From Scleroderma bovista (taxonomy: Eukaryota; Basidiomycota; Agaricomycetes; Boletales; Sclerodermataceae): a DNA stretch of 64,000 nucleotides. The stretch lies in assembly GCA_037178675.1 (NCBI GenBank), contig JAYMGJ010000365.1:1-64000 (forward strand), written 5' to 3'. The notes under the pieces were generated by a model. It was not told the DNA's origin, searched no databases, and was given only the letters and a program-made list of their open reading frames with translations. Each line of letters opens with the position of its first letter. Position 1 is the first letter of the stretch. This document shows positions 1 through 10,856 of this stretch, piece after piece. The position numbers and the translations under genes were made by a program.

Positions 1-550
1 CAGCATTTACTTTATCGACTCTGATCCTTGGTCGCTCAGCCATCCATTCACTGGCTGGACATCGCTTGTTACGCTGAGTAAGTAAAAGACATTGATTTAC
101 CTCTTCGTTGTAATGACCCACTCCACAGTTCTTGCGGAAAAATACTGAGCATATTTAATCCCGACAGAATTTCCTTAGAACCTTGTTAGTTTATCAACAT
201 ATATGCATTGACTTTGGATGGTTTGGAACAATGATGCATAGCCGCAATGGCGTAAATATGAAGGGTGAAATCATAGGTAAATGGACATCAAAAGAAGTGA
301 GAAAACATCGTGAGCATCGTGATAGCAGGTTCGTCCGTCAGTGTAGCTGAGGAAATATGATTTTGAGATCAGATGGGTCATGATGCATGACGTTGCAATA
401 TACAAAGGACGGCGAGAAGTATTTATGTGCGTCTCCGGAAAGGAAACAATATACATGGTTTGAATCGTACAGCGTCGTAACTGGGACAGCGCAAACCACA
501 ACTTTGGTCTGTGTGGCGAAGGATGGATAGGAGTAGCGGGCCAAAGTACA
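1..550. other. No gene recognised at window start
   Basis: Moderately AT-rich sequence. No recognisable protein, RNA gene or repeat could be supported. It lies downstream of the minus-strand gene that ends at 551, so part of it is probably that gene's 3' untranslated region. Confidence 0.4.
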
Positions 551-1837
551 TCAAAAGCGTGCACGATTCCTCTCCATGGATATATTAAAGCGCTCCGGAT
601 CGAAAGACAACGAATCGAAATGGAGCGAATCAAGCCTCATCTCGAAGCTCAGATCGCGTTGACGCTGCGTAAGCAACGTCCCGTAGTCGTCGTCGTCGTC
701 GACTACGGCTGGGTCATGGGGAGATCCGGTAAGCTTCTGGTCCATGTTGTCAAGGTCAAGGAAATGGATCGCGCCATGCGCGCCCTCCATAGGAATGTCA
801 GGATAGTTGGAGGATGCCGATGTAGAGCGAACAGAGACGTTCTGTGGTGGGGGTGGAGGCGACGTCGGTGATGGGGGTAAAGAATCATCGGAAGGAGACG
901 ACGAGAATGCAAAGATCTTGTGGAGTTCTCTGACGGAGAATCTCTTGTTACTTTTCACTGAAGGGCTGGGGGAATCTGGTCTATCCGAGATGGGTTGTGG
1001 ACTGAGTGCTTCGCAAATGGTAGGCATTGGACTGCTGTTCTTACTGACACGCACGGGAGATGTCGATGAAGGTAGTATTTCAGAGGATGCCGGAAGGTGT
1101 GTATGAAATGGTGATGGTGGACGGAAAGACATTGCAGACTGAAAGATCTGGGATAAAGAGCGAGAGTTGGAACGGGAAAGTAAGGGGCGCCCTTTGTCGG
1201 GAGATGGAGCGGGCTCGGGATGGAGCTGTTCCTGCTGCTGGCGAATTTGCTCCTGCAACCCCTTGAACACTCCCGGTACGCTTTCACTCGAAGTCCACAA
1301 GTCCTTGATGTGCTGCTTGCGGGAACTCCTGCCGACATTCTTGATCGACTGCAGAGCCTTTGTCGCACGCGCTTTGAACGTCTTTGAACGTTTCATTTTG
1401 GTATGCTCCTCCGGGTCTGTGAGAGCATCCTTGCCCCGTTTGACTTTGACGACCTCGATGACATCCGAGTCTTCGCGGACGTCTCTGTGGTTTTCTCTCC
1501 TTTCGACGATACGGACGGCGTCTGAACGCTGTTTCTTTGCTAGTTTTTTGGGCGTAGCGACTTTCACGCTGGTTTCGTTGATCGACCCAACGCGAAAGAT
1601 GGGCGTGCCAAGAACAAGTTGTTCTGGCTGTGTGGGACAGGGAACGTTGAATGAAGGAATGTCGGGGCTATGAGGGCAGTCGCCGCTGTCGTCCGGCGGC
1701 ACGTCGGCGTCAAAGCAGCACCAAGGGGGGTTTTCCTGTTGCTCTTCCTCTGGAGGAATGACAAAGACGTGGGGCACCCGTGGGGGAGGTGAAGGAACGC
1801 GACGAGTGGTGCTGTTCGAGTTCATGGTGATATGCAC
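551..1837 (-). CDS. Unrecognised low-complexity protein, 428 aa, single exon
   Basis: An uninterrupted minus-strand reading frame of 428 codons. Translation may instead begin four codons in (Met at 1825). I do not recognise a family. The protein is rich in Ser, Pro and charged residues, with basic patches (around residues 75-90 and 125-170), a Gln-rich stretch near residue 200, a proline run near residue 325 and an acidic run of five Asp near residue 380. There is no signal peptide or membrane segment. This composition suggests a disordered, possibly nuclear or signalling protein, which is inference only. It is divergent from the tRNase Z gene with about 190 bp between the two starts, so the promoter region is probably shared. 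Confidence 0.6.
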   Translation of the reverse strand: MHITMNSNSTTRRVPSPPPRVPHVFVIPPEEEQQENPPWCCFDADVPPDDSGDCPHSPDIPSFNVPCPTQPEQLVLGTPIFRVGSINETSVKVATPKKLAKKQRSDAVRIVERRENHRDVREDSDVIEVVKVKRGKDALTDPEEHTKMKRSKTFKARATKALQSIKNVGRSSRKQHIKDLWTSSESVPGVFKGLQEQIRQQQEQLHPEPAPSPDKGRPLLSRSNSRSLSQIFQSAMSFRPPSPFHTHLPASSEILPSSTSPVRVSKNSSPMPTICEALSPQPISDRPDSPSPSVKSNKRFSVRELHKIFAFSSSPSDDSLPPSPTSPPPPPQNVSVRSTSASSNYPDIPMEGAHGAIHFLDLDNMDQKLTGSPHDPAVVDDDDDYGTLLTQRQRDLSFEMRLDSLHFDSLSFDPERFNISMERNRARF

Positions 1838-2026
1838 CTGAAGCCGTTGTGACAGATGACGCGACGGACGAACGGGAAGACAAGAAAGGAGCGACTAGAG
1901 GTCAAGAAACACAAGCTGCCAAATGTTACAGTGAGGGAGACTTGTGAACCACCATGGCATCGCCACCTTTCCTCTGAATAGCACGTGATCGGGTGTAGCC
2001 CCTTGTCATTGACTCTCAGCATCAGC

Positions 2027-3501
2027 ATGGCGAGGAATATGCATGTCATTTTTCTAGGGACATCGAGTGGGGGAGGGCCCTCCATCTCACGGAACTGCTC
2101 GAGTATTGGTAGGATCGATACATTGCATCTCAGCCCGATGCTGTGCTGACAGGAGCCAAGTCGCAGATATCATTGGCGACGGGTCACTATGGAGTGCGCA
2201 ATCTGACATTGTTTTTGCCTCCCTGTTAACTCCTGGTTGCAGTGGTGGACTGTGCAGAAGGCACACTTCGACAGTTCCAGACCCAGCCTCGGAGGAACAA
2301 TGAACCCTTGCTGCGAGCCAATAGGGTCACCAAGCTGTTCGTGACTCACATGCACGGTAAATGCTCGTGTGTCATGACTGCACTACCTAATATTTTTGCA
2401 GCGGACCATGTGATGGGGATCGTTCCATTTTTGCGGCATATCTTACATCCACCAAGTATTGACGATGCTGAGACCAGCTCACCCCTGAAGAAGCTGGTAT
2501 GCCTATTCCGACATTCTATATTGCTGAGTAACGTACGCGGAAGCCTAGTATCGAAATTTATGGACCTGCAGGTCTTCGATCGTTTGTGCGCTCTGTACTC
2601 TCCATGACGTTCTCGCGTACTGCGGATACGTATACGGTCCACGAGCTTCTGACTCCAACTTGCACCCGGACTTCGTGCGATCCAACTGCACTTCACCCTA
2701 GCGAGTATCTGGGCTCGGACCTGGTGTGCGAAGAGGACGGATTTTGGAGACAGATCACCTCTTCCCGCGGACGTCTTGGGGATGTTGTGGTCGATGCTGG
2801 TCCAATTACGCACAGAGGTTGGTTGTTTACCCGTACGGTAGACTATTATTAACCGTGCGCATTCCAGTTCCTTGTTTGGGATACGTTGTTCGAGAACCAT
2901 CGTTCCCGCGACGCAAACTGGCTATACTGGGCGATACGTCCGATGCGTCGAGCATTATTCCACTGCTTACGTCCCCGTCCCCCAACCTGCTAGTACACGA
3001 AGCTACAGATGCGCATATCCCGCGCTCGGTTGATCCGAATGCGAAGAGGTGCGCAGAAGAGGTGCAGCGCAAGGTATTGGGAAGGGGCCACTCGACACCA
3101 GTCATGGCGGGCGAGTTTGCAAAGCGAGTGGGAGCGGAGCGGCTGGTGCTGAACCACATTGGGAGCAGGTGCGGATGTTTCCATTTGATTTGGGGGAGTC
3201 CGCGGGCTGTTCTTGACGTGGCTGCAGGTTCCCTTCTCCGCGGCAGTTGCAAGGATCGCAGGACGTTCGGTTCTCGGTTATCGATGAGATTGGAAGGCAG
3301 GCAAGCGTGGCATGGGGAATGGGCCGCGCAGAGGTGGCGTATGATTATATGAAGGTGACTGTTCCGGAGGAGGCAGGGATGGTCATGGACGCAGAAATGG
3401 AGCTGGAGAGTCCGCCTGGGATGGGGGGTGCCCGAGGCATTTGGCGGGGTGGGAGGCGGGGACGTGGACGCGGGGGAGAGTGGGGAACCCCTAGCAGATA
3501 G
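2027..3501 (+). CDS. tRNase Z (ribonuclease Z), short ELAC1-like form
   Basis: Metallo-beta-lactamase-fold endonuclease that removes the 3' trailer from precursor tRNA. The start at 2027 gives MARNMHVIFLGTSSGGGPS, the usual N-terminal strand and Gly-rich turn. Several short introns are needed. One (about 2356-2401) splits the metal-binding motif and, once removed, gives HMHADHVMGIVPFL, matching HxHxDH. Further exons encode VVDCAEGT, IYGPAGLRSF, LAILGDTSDAS (the GDT strand), LLVHEAT and the late NHIGSR histidine motif. All catalytic blocks of the family are present in order. After the conserved domain comes an unusual Gly/Arg-rich tail (about residues 380 to the end, GGRRGRGRGG). The first two introns are the least certain; one donor (GTCACT at 2183) is weak. 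The opposite strand shows only chance frames. Confidence 0.85.
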
Positions 3502-3959
3502 GCGTTATCTTGCTACTTATCGCGAGTACGGCATTGCAAAGTCTATTATGTAAGCGCAGCAGTGGGCCCGCTCGCAGACTGAAACGCGGGGGACGCGCGG
3601 GGGGACGCTACGGCCATGGAGTGCAGGGTGCGCGTCGGCGAGAGGGCCAGAGAGCTGCAGCGGGGGCGGGTCGTCGAGGACGGTGTCGACGGTGAGCGGG
3701 TCGTCTGCGTGTTTGTGCATGCTTGGCGCGGGCTGGGGTCGTCACAAGATGGTCACAGGATCAGTTCCATTGAAGGTCCATCATCGTCGTGGTGTCGTCC
3801 CTTGTCCCCCTCGTTCTCTCCCCCATCTCCTCGTCCTCGTCCCCGCCCCACTCTCCCAGCTCTCCCTCCACCCCCGCCGCCCTTCGTCTCTGCGCAACAC
3901 TCGTCTTGGCGTCATAGCCCCACACCACTGCCACGCCTGTCCAGCATTTTCCTCTCAAA
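3502..3959. promoter_or_regulatory. Pyrimidine-rich intergenic region upstream of GSK3
   Basis: No gene. From about 3790 to 3950 the + strand is strongly C/T-rich (runs of CCCCC and CTCTCC), ending just before the kinase start codon. Such CT tracts are common immediately upstream of fungal transcription starts. Confidence 0.45.
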
Positions 3960-5698
3960 ATGGCTTCCAACGCTCCAATAAACGGCATTAAAGTATCCTG
4001 TACGTCCATCCTCTCTCCCTGCTCTGTGGCATCATTGCAGTGCCCCGCCCCCGTCCTTGCCATTTCCCAAACTCCTTATTTGGTCGTCCTCGCGCTTTGC
4101 CCTTTCCGTCGCATTCCGCTTCCATCTCTCTCTCTTCCTCCCTCCCGTCTCCCACAGCCCCCCCCTCCATCCATGCCATCAGAACCTGACGCATCTCCCC
4201 ATCAACTAGCCATCGATGACCCCCATAGGATCGTCCGCGTCCTCGCCTCTGATGGCAAAACAAACGAACAACGAGAGATCGCCTACACAAACTGCAAGGT
4301 CATCGGAAACGGCTCTTTCGGCGTCGTTTTTCAGGCCAAACTGGTAGGCGAGCCAAAGGAATCCGAGGATATTGCCATCAAGAAGGTCCTTCAGGACAAG
4401 CGTTTCAAGGTGGGTTCTTTTTGTCTTCTGGTTCATATCTCCACCCTTGACGCCACCGGCTGCTTTACTCTCCTGCTCACATCATGCTGCACTTTCTGCC
4501 CGTCGAGAACACCTCTAATCGCCTATCTTCTATGAATAGAATCGTGAGCTGCAAATTATGAGGCTTGTCGCCCATCCCAACGTTGTCGACCTCATGGCCT
4601 TTTTCTATTCCAACGGTGAAAAGGTCGGCATACCACTGTCCCCGCTTACTCGGTTCCCGTCCTTACAAGCCCCTCCATCCCAGAAAGATGAAGTGTACCT
4701 CAACCTTGTGCTTGAATACGTCCCAGAGACCGTTTATCGTGCCAGCCGTCACTACGCCAAATTGAAACAGCCCATGCCCGCCCTCCAAATCAAGTTGTAC
4801 ATGTACCAGCTTCTCCGCTCACTTGCATACATCCATTCTCTCGGCATCTGCCACCGTGATATCAAGCCGCAGAATTTGTTATTAAATCCTGCCACTGGCG
4901 TATTAAAGTTGTGCGATTTCGGGTCCGCTAAGATCCTCGTGGCCGGCGAACCCAACGTCAGTTACATTTGCTCGCGGTATTATCGAGCACCGGAGCTCAT
5001 ATTCGGAGCTACCAACTACACCACCAACATTGGTTAGGTCGCTCTCATTCCTCCGACGGTTCACTGACGCAGACGTGGTGCAGATATATGGTCAACAGGA
5101 TGTGTGATGGCCGAATTAATGTTGGGCCAGCCTCTATTTCCTGGCGAAAGTGGCATCGATCAGTTGGTCGAGATCATCAAAGTTCTTGGTACGCCCTCCA
5201 GGGAGCAAATCAAGACGATGAATCCCAACTATATGGAACACAAGTTCCCGCAAATCAAGCCCCACCCATTCAACAAGGTAAACTGCATGTGGTTGTGTAA
5301 TCCCACCAGACTTACGATGCCTCAGGTCTTCCGACCGCGCACTGCACCAGAGGCGATAGACATGGTGCAAAAGCTGCTCGAGTATACACCAACAGCTCGG
5401 TTGAGTGCAGTGGAGGCGATGACCCATCCGTTCTTCGATGAATTGCGAGCGGAAGGAGCCAAGATGCCTAATGGAAAAGATTTCCCACCTTTGTTCAACT
5501 TTACTCGAGAGGGTATGTGGCTGTGACCATGGGAAGACTATGGTTGACTGGCATTTTCATTCAGAGCTGTCTGTGAGGCCCGATTTGAACCGACAGCTGG
5601 TTCCCCCGCACTGCGAAGCCGAGCTACGCTCACGATCGATCAACCTTGATGCATTCGAGCCGATACCTCTCGAGCAGTTGAAGCTCACGCTTGATTGA
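3960..5698 (+). CDS. Glycogen synthase kinase 3 (shaggy/GSK3 family)
   Basis: Ser/Thr kinase of the CMGC group acting in nutrient, stress and morphogenesis signalling. Six or so introns are removed. Blocks in order: [13 protein letters not shown] (P-loop), [14 protein letters not shown] with the ATP-binding Lys, [17 protein letters not shown] (catalytic loop), KLCDFGSAK (DFG), then [14 protein letters not shown] with the activating Tyr and the GSK3 signature. Joining the exons across 5034-5083 restores [17 protein letters not shown]. The C-terminus is [16 protein letters not shown] and ends at 5698. I prefer the ATG at 3960 ([10 protein letters not shown]) with an intron that joins to [18 protein letters not shown] start near 4172 ([12 protein letters not shown]) is a possible alternative. 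Everything needed for activity is present. Confidence 0.93.
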
Positions 5699-6056
5699 TG
5701 GATACTCACGAAAGGGGGCTGGTGTCTTTTTGTGTGTGCATAGCTAATATATTCGGATTAGTAGGTGGCTGAGGAGTGGGCTGCGTCACATCCTTTTTGT
5801 TGTTTTCAGTTCACCTTGTTTGTTTCCTCCCCAGAATTTTCTACGCTGGGCTGATGCCCTCGCCCGTGTTGACGAGAGGATGGTATGAGTACATACTCGA
5901 TGTAGCATTTTTTATCCACAAACAATGTCGAGGATGTCGATCATCCGAACCCGAAATCAATCCGAACAATCTGAGGCAAGAATGGCGTGACCGTGACCGC
6001 CGTTGCGTGATGTTGCGTGACCCCGGGGAATGTGATGCGACCCCCTCGATTCACTC
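5699..6056. other. Intergenic, GSK3 to Met30-like gene
   Basis: About 360 bp with no recognisable gene. It would hold the kinase terminator and the promoter of the F-box gene that follows in the same direction. No specific regulatory motif could be identified with confidence. Confidence 0.4.
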
Positions 6057-8211
6057 ATGAAACGGTTCGCCAGTTCCCTGCCCATGTCTGAGTATCAGTG
6101 CGACGTTCTCCCCGCCCCTCGTCTGGCTCGCAGTCCCTCTCCTCCGCCCCCGCCCCCACCGATGGCCCCTCAGGTCGTGGCAGACCCCAGCCCTTCCTCC
6201 ACCCGCAAACTCTGCGTCCGTCATCAGCGCATGGCAGACGAGGGCACCAACATCAAGCTCCAGCAGGTAGGATTTTTTACCACCAGGCGACCACCTCTCA
6301 CCGCCATCACACAGTCCCTGGACGCCCTCCCAGTCGGCGAACGCGAATCCATCAGTTCCATCTGGTCCAGCTTCTCTTCCTCCCCCCACCCACGGAGAGA
6401 GCTCATCCTTCGGGGCATCCTCACCATGTGCTGCTTCTCCCAGCTTTCCCTCCTCACAGAACAACTGAGCCATCTCATCCGCATCGACCCCTTTGTCGTC
6501 CTTCCTCGCGAAATATCCCTCAAGATCCTCACCCTTCTCGACGCCACCTCGCTTTGCAGAGCAGCCCAGGTTAGCAGACACTGGCGTAGCCTTGCCGACG
6601 ACGACATTCTCTGGCGCGGGATATGCGAACAGCACATCGGGCAAAAATGTCTCAAGTGTGGTTGGGGACTGCCCATCTTAGAAAGGAAACGCAACTTCCG
6701 TTTTCCCTGTTCATCATCGCCATCTCTACCAGCGTTTAAACGAGAAACTACTGAGCCCGTGTTGGATAGACCAATGAAACGGGTGCGCACCGCGGGTGAC
6801 GTGCACTCACAAGCGGGTCCATCTCGCTTGTCTTCGTCCATGCCACCCGCATCCTCTAGTCGCTCGTCGGACCCATCCCCTCAGCCAGCTGCAGACACCG
6901 ATCTCCTCGCTCCTACCAACGCAACTGCCTTCCACCCAGAGGCGGTCACGCGCCCATGGAAAGACGTCTACAGTGAACGTCTCACCGTCGAACGGAACTG
7001 GCGTCGCGGACGTTGCCAAGTCCATACATTGCGAGGTCACACGGATGGCGTCATGTGTCTCCAGTTCAGCGAGACGCTGGCCCATCCATCCTTCCCGATT
7101 CTCATCACTGGCTCGTATGATCGCACCATCCGCATATGGAACCTCGAGACGGGTGTCGAGATACGCTGTCTGCGGGGTCACACCCGTGCCGTGCGTTGCT
7201 TGCAGTTCGACGAGGCAAAGCTGATCACCGGCAGCATGGACCACACCATCCGTGTGTGGAACTGGCGCAAAGGCGAATGCATCCGAACGCTGACGGGACA
7301 CACCGACGGCGTCGTCTGCCTCAACTTCGATGCCAACGTCCTTGCTAGCGGGAGCGTCGACGCGACGGTCAAGGTGTGGAACTTTTACACGGGCGAGGCG
7401 TTCACCCTGCGTGGCCACCGGGACTGGGTGAATGCAGTGAAACTCTGGGACACGATGGACGCAGCGAGCCCGCAGAGCGACTCCTGCGACTCTACACTCA
7501 AGATCCAGAGAGGCAAGATGTTGTTCTCGGCTTCGGACGATGGGACGATCCGGTTGTGGGATCTTGCCAGACGGACGTGTGTTCGGCAATACACAGGCCA
7601 CGTTGGCCAAGTGCAGAGCCTGAAGCTGCTCGAAGTCGACGAGAGCTGCGATGAGGATGCAGATGTGCCTGCCTTGAAGGCTGTTCATGTTGCCGAGAAC
7701 CGTGCTTCCGCCTGTGATTCTGTGTACGCCGCGGATGTATGCACTATCGTCACTCATGATGGCGGCCCTGTGTCGCCCACCTATAGCTTGGAGCGGAGTA
7801 TTTCCCCTTCCCCCAGTCTATTTACTGCACAACGGGGAACCCGCTCTAAGAAACCTGTGCTGATATCGGGCTGCTTGGACAATACCATCAAGGTTTGGGA
7901 CATAGAGTCTGGCAAGACGGTCAAAACACTTTTCGGACATATCGAGGGCGTGTGGGCCGTGGCAGGCGACAAGCTCAGGCTCGTCAGCGGGAGCCATGAC
8001 CGGACCATCAAGGTTGGTTATTCGTTGGTTTTCCCTCTCGGACCAAAACTGACCTTTACAAATTGCACAGGTGTGGAATCTGGAGGAGGGAAAATGCACC
8101 ACAACTCTTTTCGGGCACCGCGGTGCTGTCACTTGCATTGCTCTCGGTGAAGATAAGATCATATCTGGCAGTGACGATGGAGACGTTGGGATATGGAGTT
8201 TCAGCGGTTGA
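6057..8211 (+). CDS. F-box/WD40 protein, Met30/Scon2 (sulfur controller) type
   Basis: Substrate-recognition subunit of an SCF ubiquitin ligase. The family controls sulfur-assimilation regulators and cell-cycle inhibitors. The proline-rich N-terminus is followed by an F-box at about residues 146-190 (LPREISLKILTLLDATSLC), then KCLKCGWGLPILERK, a block that marks the Met30/Pof1/Scon2 branch. WD40 repeats run from about residue 322 to the end with repeated GHTDGV and TIRVWN/TIKVWD motifs, seven or eight blades. An intron at about 8014-8070 must be removed so that the last blade (VWNLEEGKCTTTLFGH) is read; the stop is at 8209-8211. A likely 48-nt in-frame intron lies at 6267-6314 (GTAGGA...CACAG), so an unspliced reading also stays open. 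The low-complexity acidic insert between later blades is normal for fungal members. Confidence 0.9.
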
Positions 8212-8321
8212 ATACCTCAAGTTTTTGTTAGACTCGTGTATCTTATTTTATTTTGGGTAATATGCCATGTTCGGAAAGGACACCAGGGCTGATCATGGCT
8301 CGCTGCGGCACTCTCGCGATC

Positions 8322-8415
8322 GGTAGCGTGGCCGAGTTGGTCTAAGGCGTTGGATTTAAGTCATTTGAATCCCAATGGGCGAAAGTCCGCGCGAGTTCGA
8401 ACCTCGCCGCTACCA
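8322..8415 (+). tRNA. tRNA-Leu (anticodon TAA) with a short intron
   Basis: Acceptor stem GGTAGCG (8322-8328) pairs fully with CGCTACC (8408-8414), followed by discriminator A. The D-arm is GCCGAGTTGGTCTAAGGC. The long class II variable arm (GGGC-GAAA-GTCC) and the T-arm GCGAG-TTCGAAC-CTCGC are those of fungal leucine tRNAs. The anticodon TAA is at 8357-8359. About nine extra bases follow it (8361-8369), read as an intron after position 37. With that intron removed the anticodon stem still has one A-C mismatch. Confidence 0.88.
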
Positions 8416-9392
8416 TGATATGTTTTTCTATATTCAGCGGTAGGGCCTCAAGCAATGGTTTTTTGGGGGGTAGGAATGTTCTTTTGGCTGGCAACATGGT
8501 TGCAGGCACCAGACTACTCAGAGTCATCCAACATCTGCGCGGGAGGGCCGGTGTATAATGTAAATGTACTGATACACAAAACTTACGATAGCTACCTGTA
8601 TGGGCTGCAGCCCAATTGGCAAAGGCCTGGTTCGTGTAGAGACATATCAGTAGCCAGCGTAGGAATATGGCCAGTATCGCCGCTTTCCCCGCCCCCCTTT
8701 TTTCGACCATTAATGGTGACAATGCGTCGCCGAACTTTTTTCGACAACGGTCGCTTCCGGAAATCCCAGATCGCAAACGAAATGTTTTCTGCTGATGTCA
8801 ACGACGGCGGCAGCGCTCATAGCTCTCTGGGCGCTTTGAATGGTCCAAAGAAACAGGAATATCCCACTCACCAAGCGACTCGAATTCATGTAAGTGCTGT
8901 TCCGCCGCTCGCCTACCGTGCAGCAGCACCTATCCCGCAGATACTGAGAATGGAATTCGCCACCATTTCTGTGCTTTCTCGGTGGGTCACTGGGGGTGTA
9001 CAGAGGGAAATGTTCAATCTCTGGATACGTGCGAGTGCCTGCGAGTAGCGAAATCATCGGGGGAGCATCCTTGAAGAACTTCTGTCCCTTCTGGGGTTTG
9101 TGACCATCGGGATACTTTTTGCAGGAGGGTGTAGTGGTATCAAATCTTGTATGGACGCTAATGCGTCTCGACGATGGGGTTCCAGGGAGTCGTTCGTGAG
9201 AGTCGTTGTTGTAGAAAACGACTCTTCGATCCATACATAATCATCCCATGATTTGGAGTGACTTCTGGAAATATTCTTGTAACGAAGTGGCGGAAAGTGC
9301 ACGCGTTTGAAACAATTGTCGCGTCAACAAGTGTCAATACACAACGCGTTTAGGTATCATGTACGCGACTTTGTTTCACCGCACCACCAACG
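8416..9392. other. No confident gene; possible small spliced minus-strand gene
   Basis: Several overlapping frames exist on both strands but none resembles a known family. On the minus strand an ATG at about 8890 is followed by a canonical GTGAGT...AAAG intron, and a hydrophobic stretch (AAILAIFLRWLLICLYT) is encoded near 8690-8640 with a GTAAGT donor soon after. This could be a small membrane protein, but the exons could not be joined convincingly. The region 9050-9392 shows nothing recognisable. Confidence 0.25.
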
Positions 9393-10618
9393 ATGCTCTC
9401 CAGCTATTCCATCCTCTCTCCTAGTCCCCTTTACTCTTCAGTGCACACCCACACTCCATCCACTCCATCACGGTCTGCGACCACAACCACGGCCAGACGA
9501 TACCAACCTTGCAAGCCATCACCACTCGTATCGAACGATTCCTCGCCTGCACGTGGACCCCCTCCAAGCACACACAGAACCTCCTCGCCGCCTCTTATTC
9601 CAATGTCGTCGCCCACGACTGCTGCACAGGAACGCAGGAGGGGCCAATATAAAAGTCTTGTGTCGTGTAGAACACCCGAAGCATCGTCTCCAACGAGAAG
9701 GCTATTTTCGGGTGGAGGAGCGAGTGTCAGCGCAGGAAGGCTGACTTCCGCTGCTTTATGCAGCAGCAAACGATCCGCACAGGCATTCTTCTCCCAGATT
9801 GCCTCTGCTCAATCACAAGACCCAACGAAACTTTTTTTGCGCGAACAGTTTCAAGCACGGTGTCGTGAACGTGCAAGGAAGGCCAGACAACGCACTATTA
9901 GCGAAAGGCGTGGATGCGGGAGCAGTAGTGATGTGGGGGGGTTCGGGATTGGAATAGGAGACGAGGAGATGGACTGTGATGAGGAAGAAACGGAAGATGA
10001 TATTATGCAGGACGAGGTGTATTTCCGTTTACTCTGCTCTGCGAGGTGCTAGTGCTAAGGTACTAAGTACAGCTGTTCAGACGCATCATGCAGAGCGCAA
10101 GTCACCGAACGAAACATGCGTATCGGTTGAGTTATTCACTTGAAGTCGGGTCGTCGTTCGATCCAGACTTGGAGGATGTGAGTGCTTGGGAGAGCGAGCT
10201 TAAAGGTACGTCATTTTCTGCTTCATTCCTGCTCTCCTTCTTCCACACTTACTCGTATCTCATAGCCAACCTCCCACCCTCCACAGATGCATCAACTTTA
10301 TTCTCCCCAATGCCCATTTCAACACCTTCATCCTCAATCCTGCACTCCACATCAAAAATGACATCACCCCCACCGACATCCTCCTGCATGTTGGTATCGA
10401 ATATGGCATCCTCTGGACCGTATCCGATCCCACACGACGTCGACGATGAAGAGCTACAGGCATACGCCGAGCAATGTGCGATTTTTGCTGATTTTGCTGA
10501 TATAGATCCGAATGCGGAAGAATTTGCGTCGTTGAGTGATCTTGAGGAAGTACCTGAACAAGAGGGCTGGCGGCAACATCGAGATGAGAACCAAGACCGG
10601 GATATGGATACATCTTAG
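9393..10618 (+). CDS. Unrecognised acidic/Ser-Thr-rich protein, three exons
   Basis: The first exon reads from 9393 to about 10015. An intron ending in TACAG joins to LFRRIMQSASHRTKHAY, and a second intron (GTACGT...CATAG, about 10207-10265) joins ESELKA to NLPPSTDAS. The protein ends at 10618. Its N-terminal third is Ser/Thr/Pro-rich. The middle has a basic helix (RARKARQRTISERR) followed by an acidic block (EEMDCDEEETEDD). The C-terminal half is acidic (FADFADIDPNAEEFASLSDLEE). No known domain was recognised. A transcriptional or nuclear role is possible from composition alone. Both splice junctions keep frame, which supports a real gene. Confidence 0.6.
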
Positions 10619-10856
10619 TGCCGTTGGGAAAGGATAGATGGACATGTATCTATGCGTACGTATTACAGGATAAAGGTTGTAGTCTACTGTATATTACTGA
10701 ACACATGATAGTCCAGGTCTAGAAACACCTTTCGTAATCATTGATGAGACCGGGTCTTGTGCTCCCCTATCGGCCAGGAGAAACACATGACAAGTATACA
10801 GACTCGATCGGAATGACGAAGCATGTAAACTCTCGCGGTTCTTTCACCAACCCACC

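Noticed and set aside
8455..9234. Overlapping open frames of 170-200 codons on both strands
   Set aside because: No motif, codon pattern or splice structure supports either strand; they overlap each other and cannot all be real.
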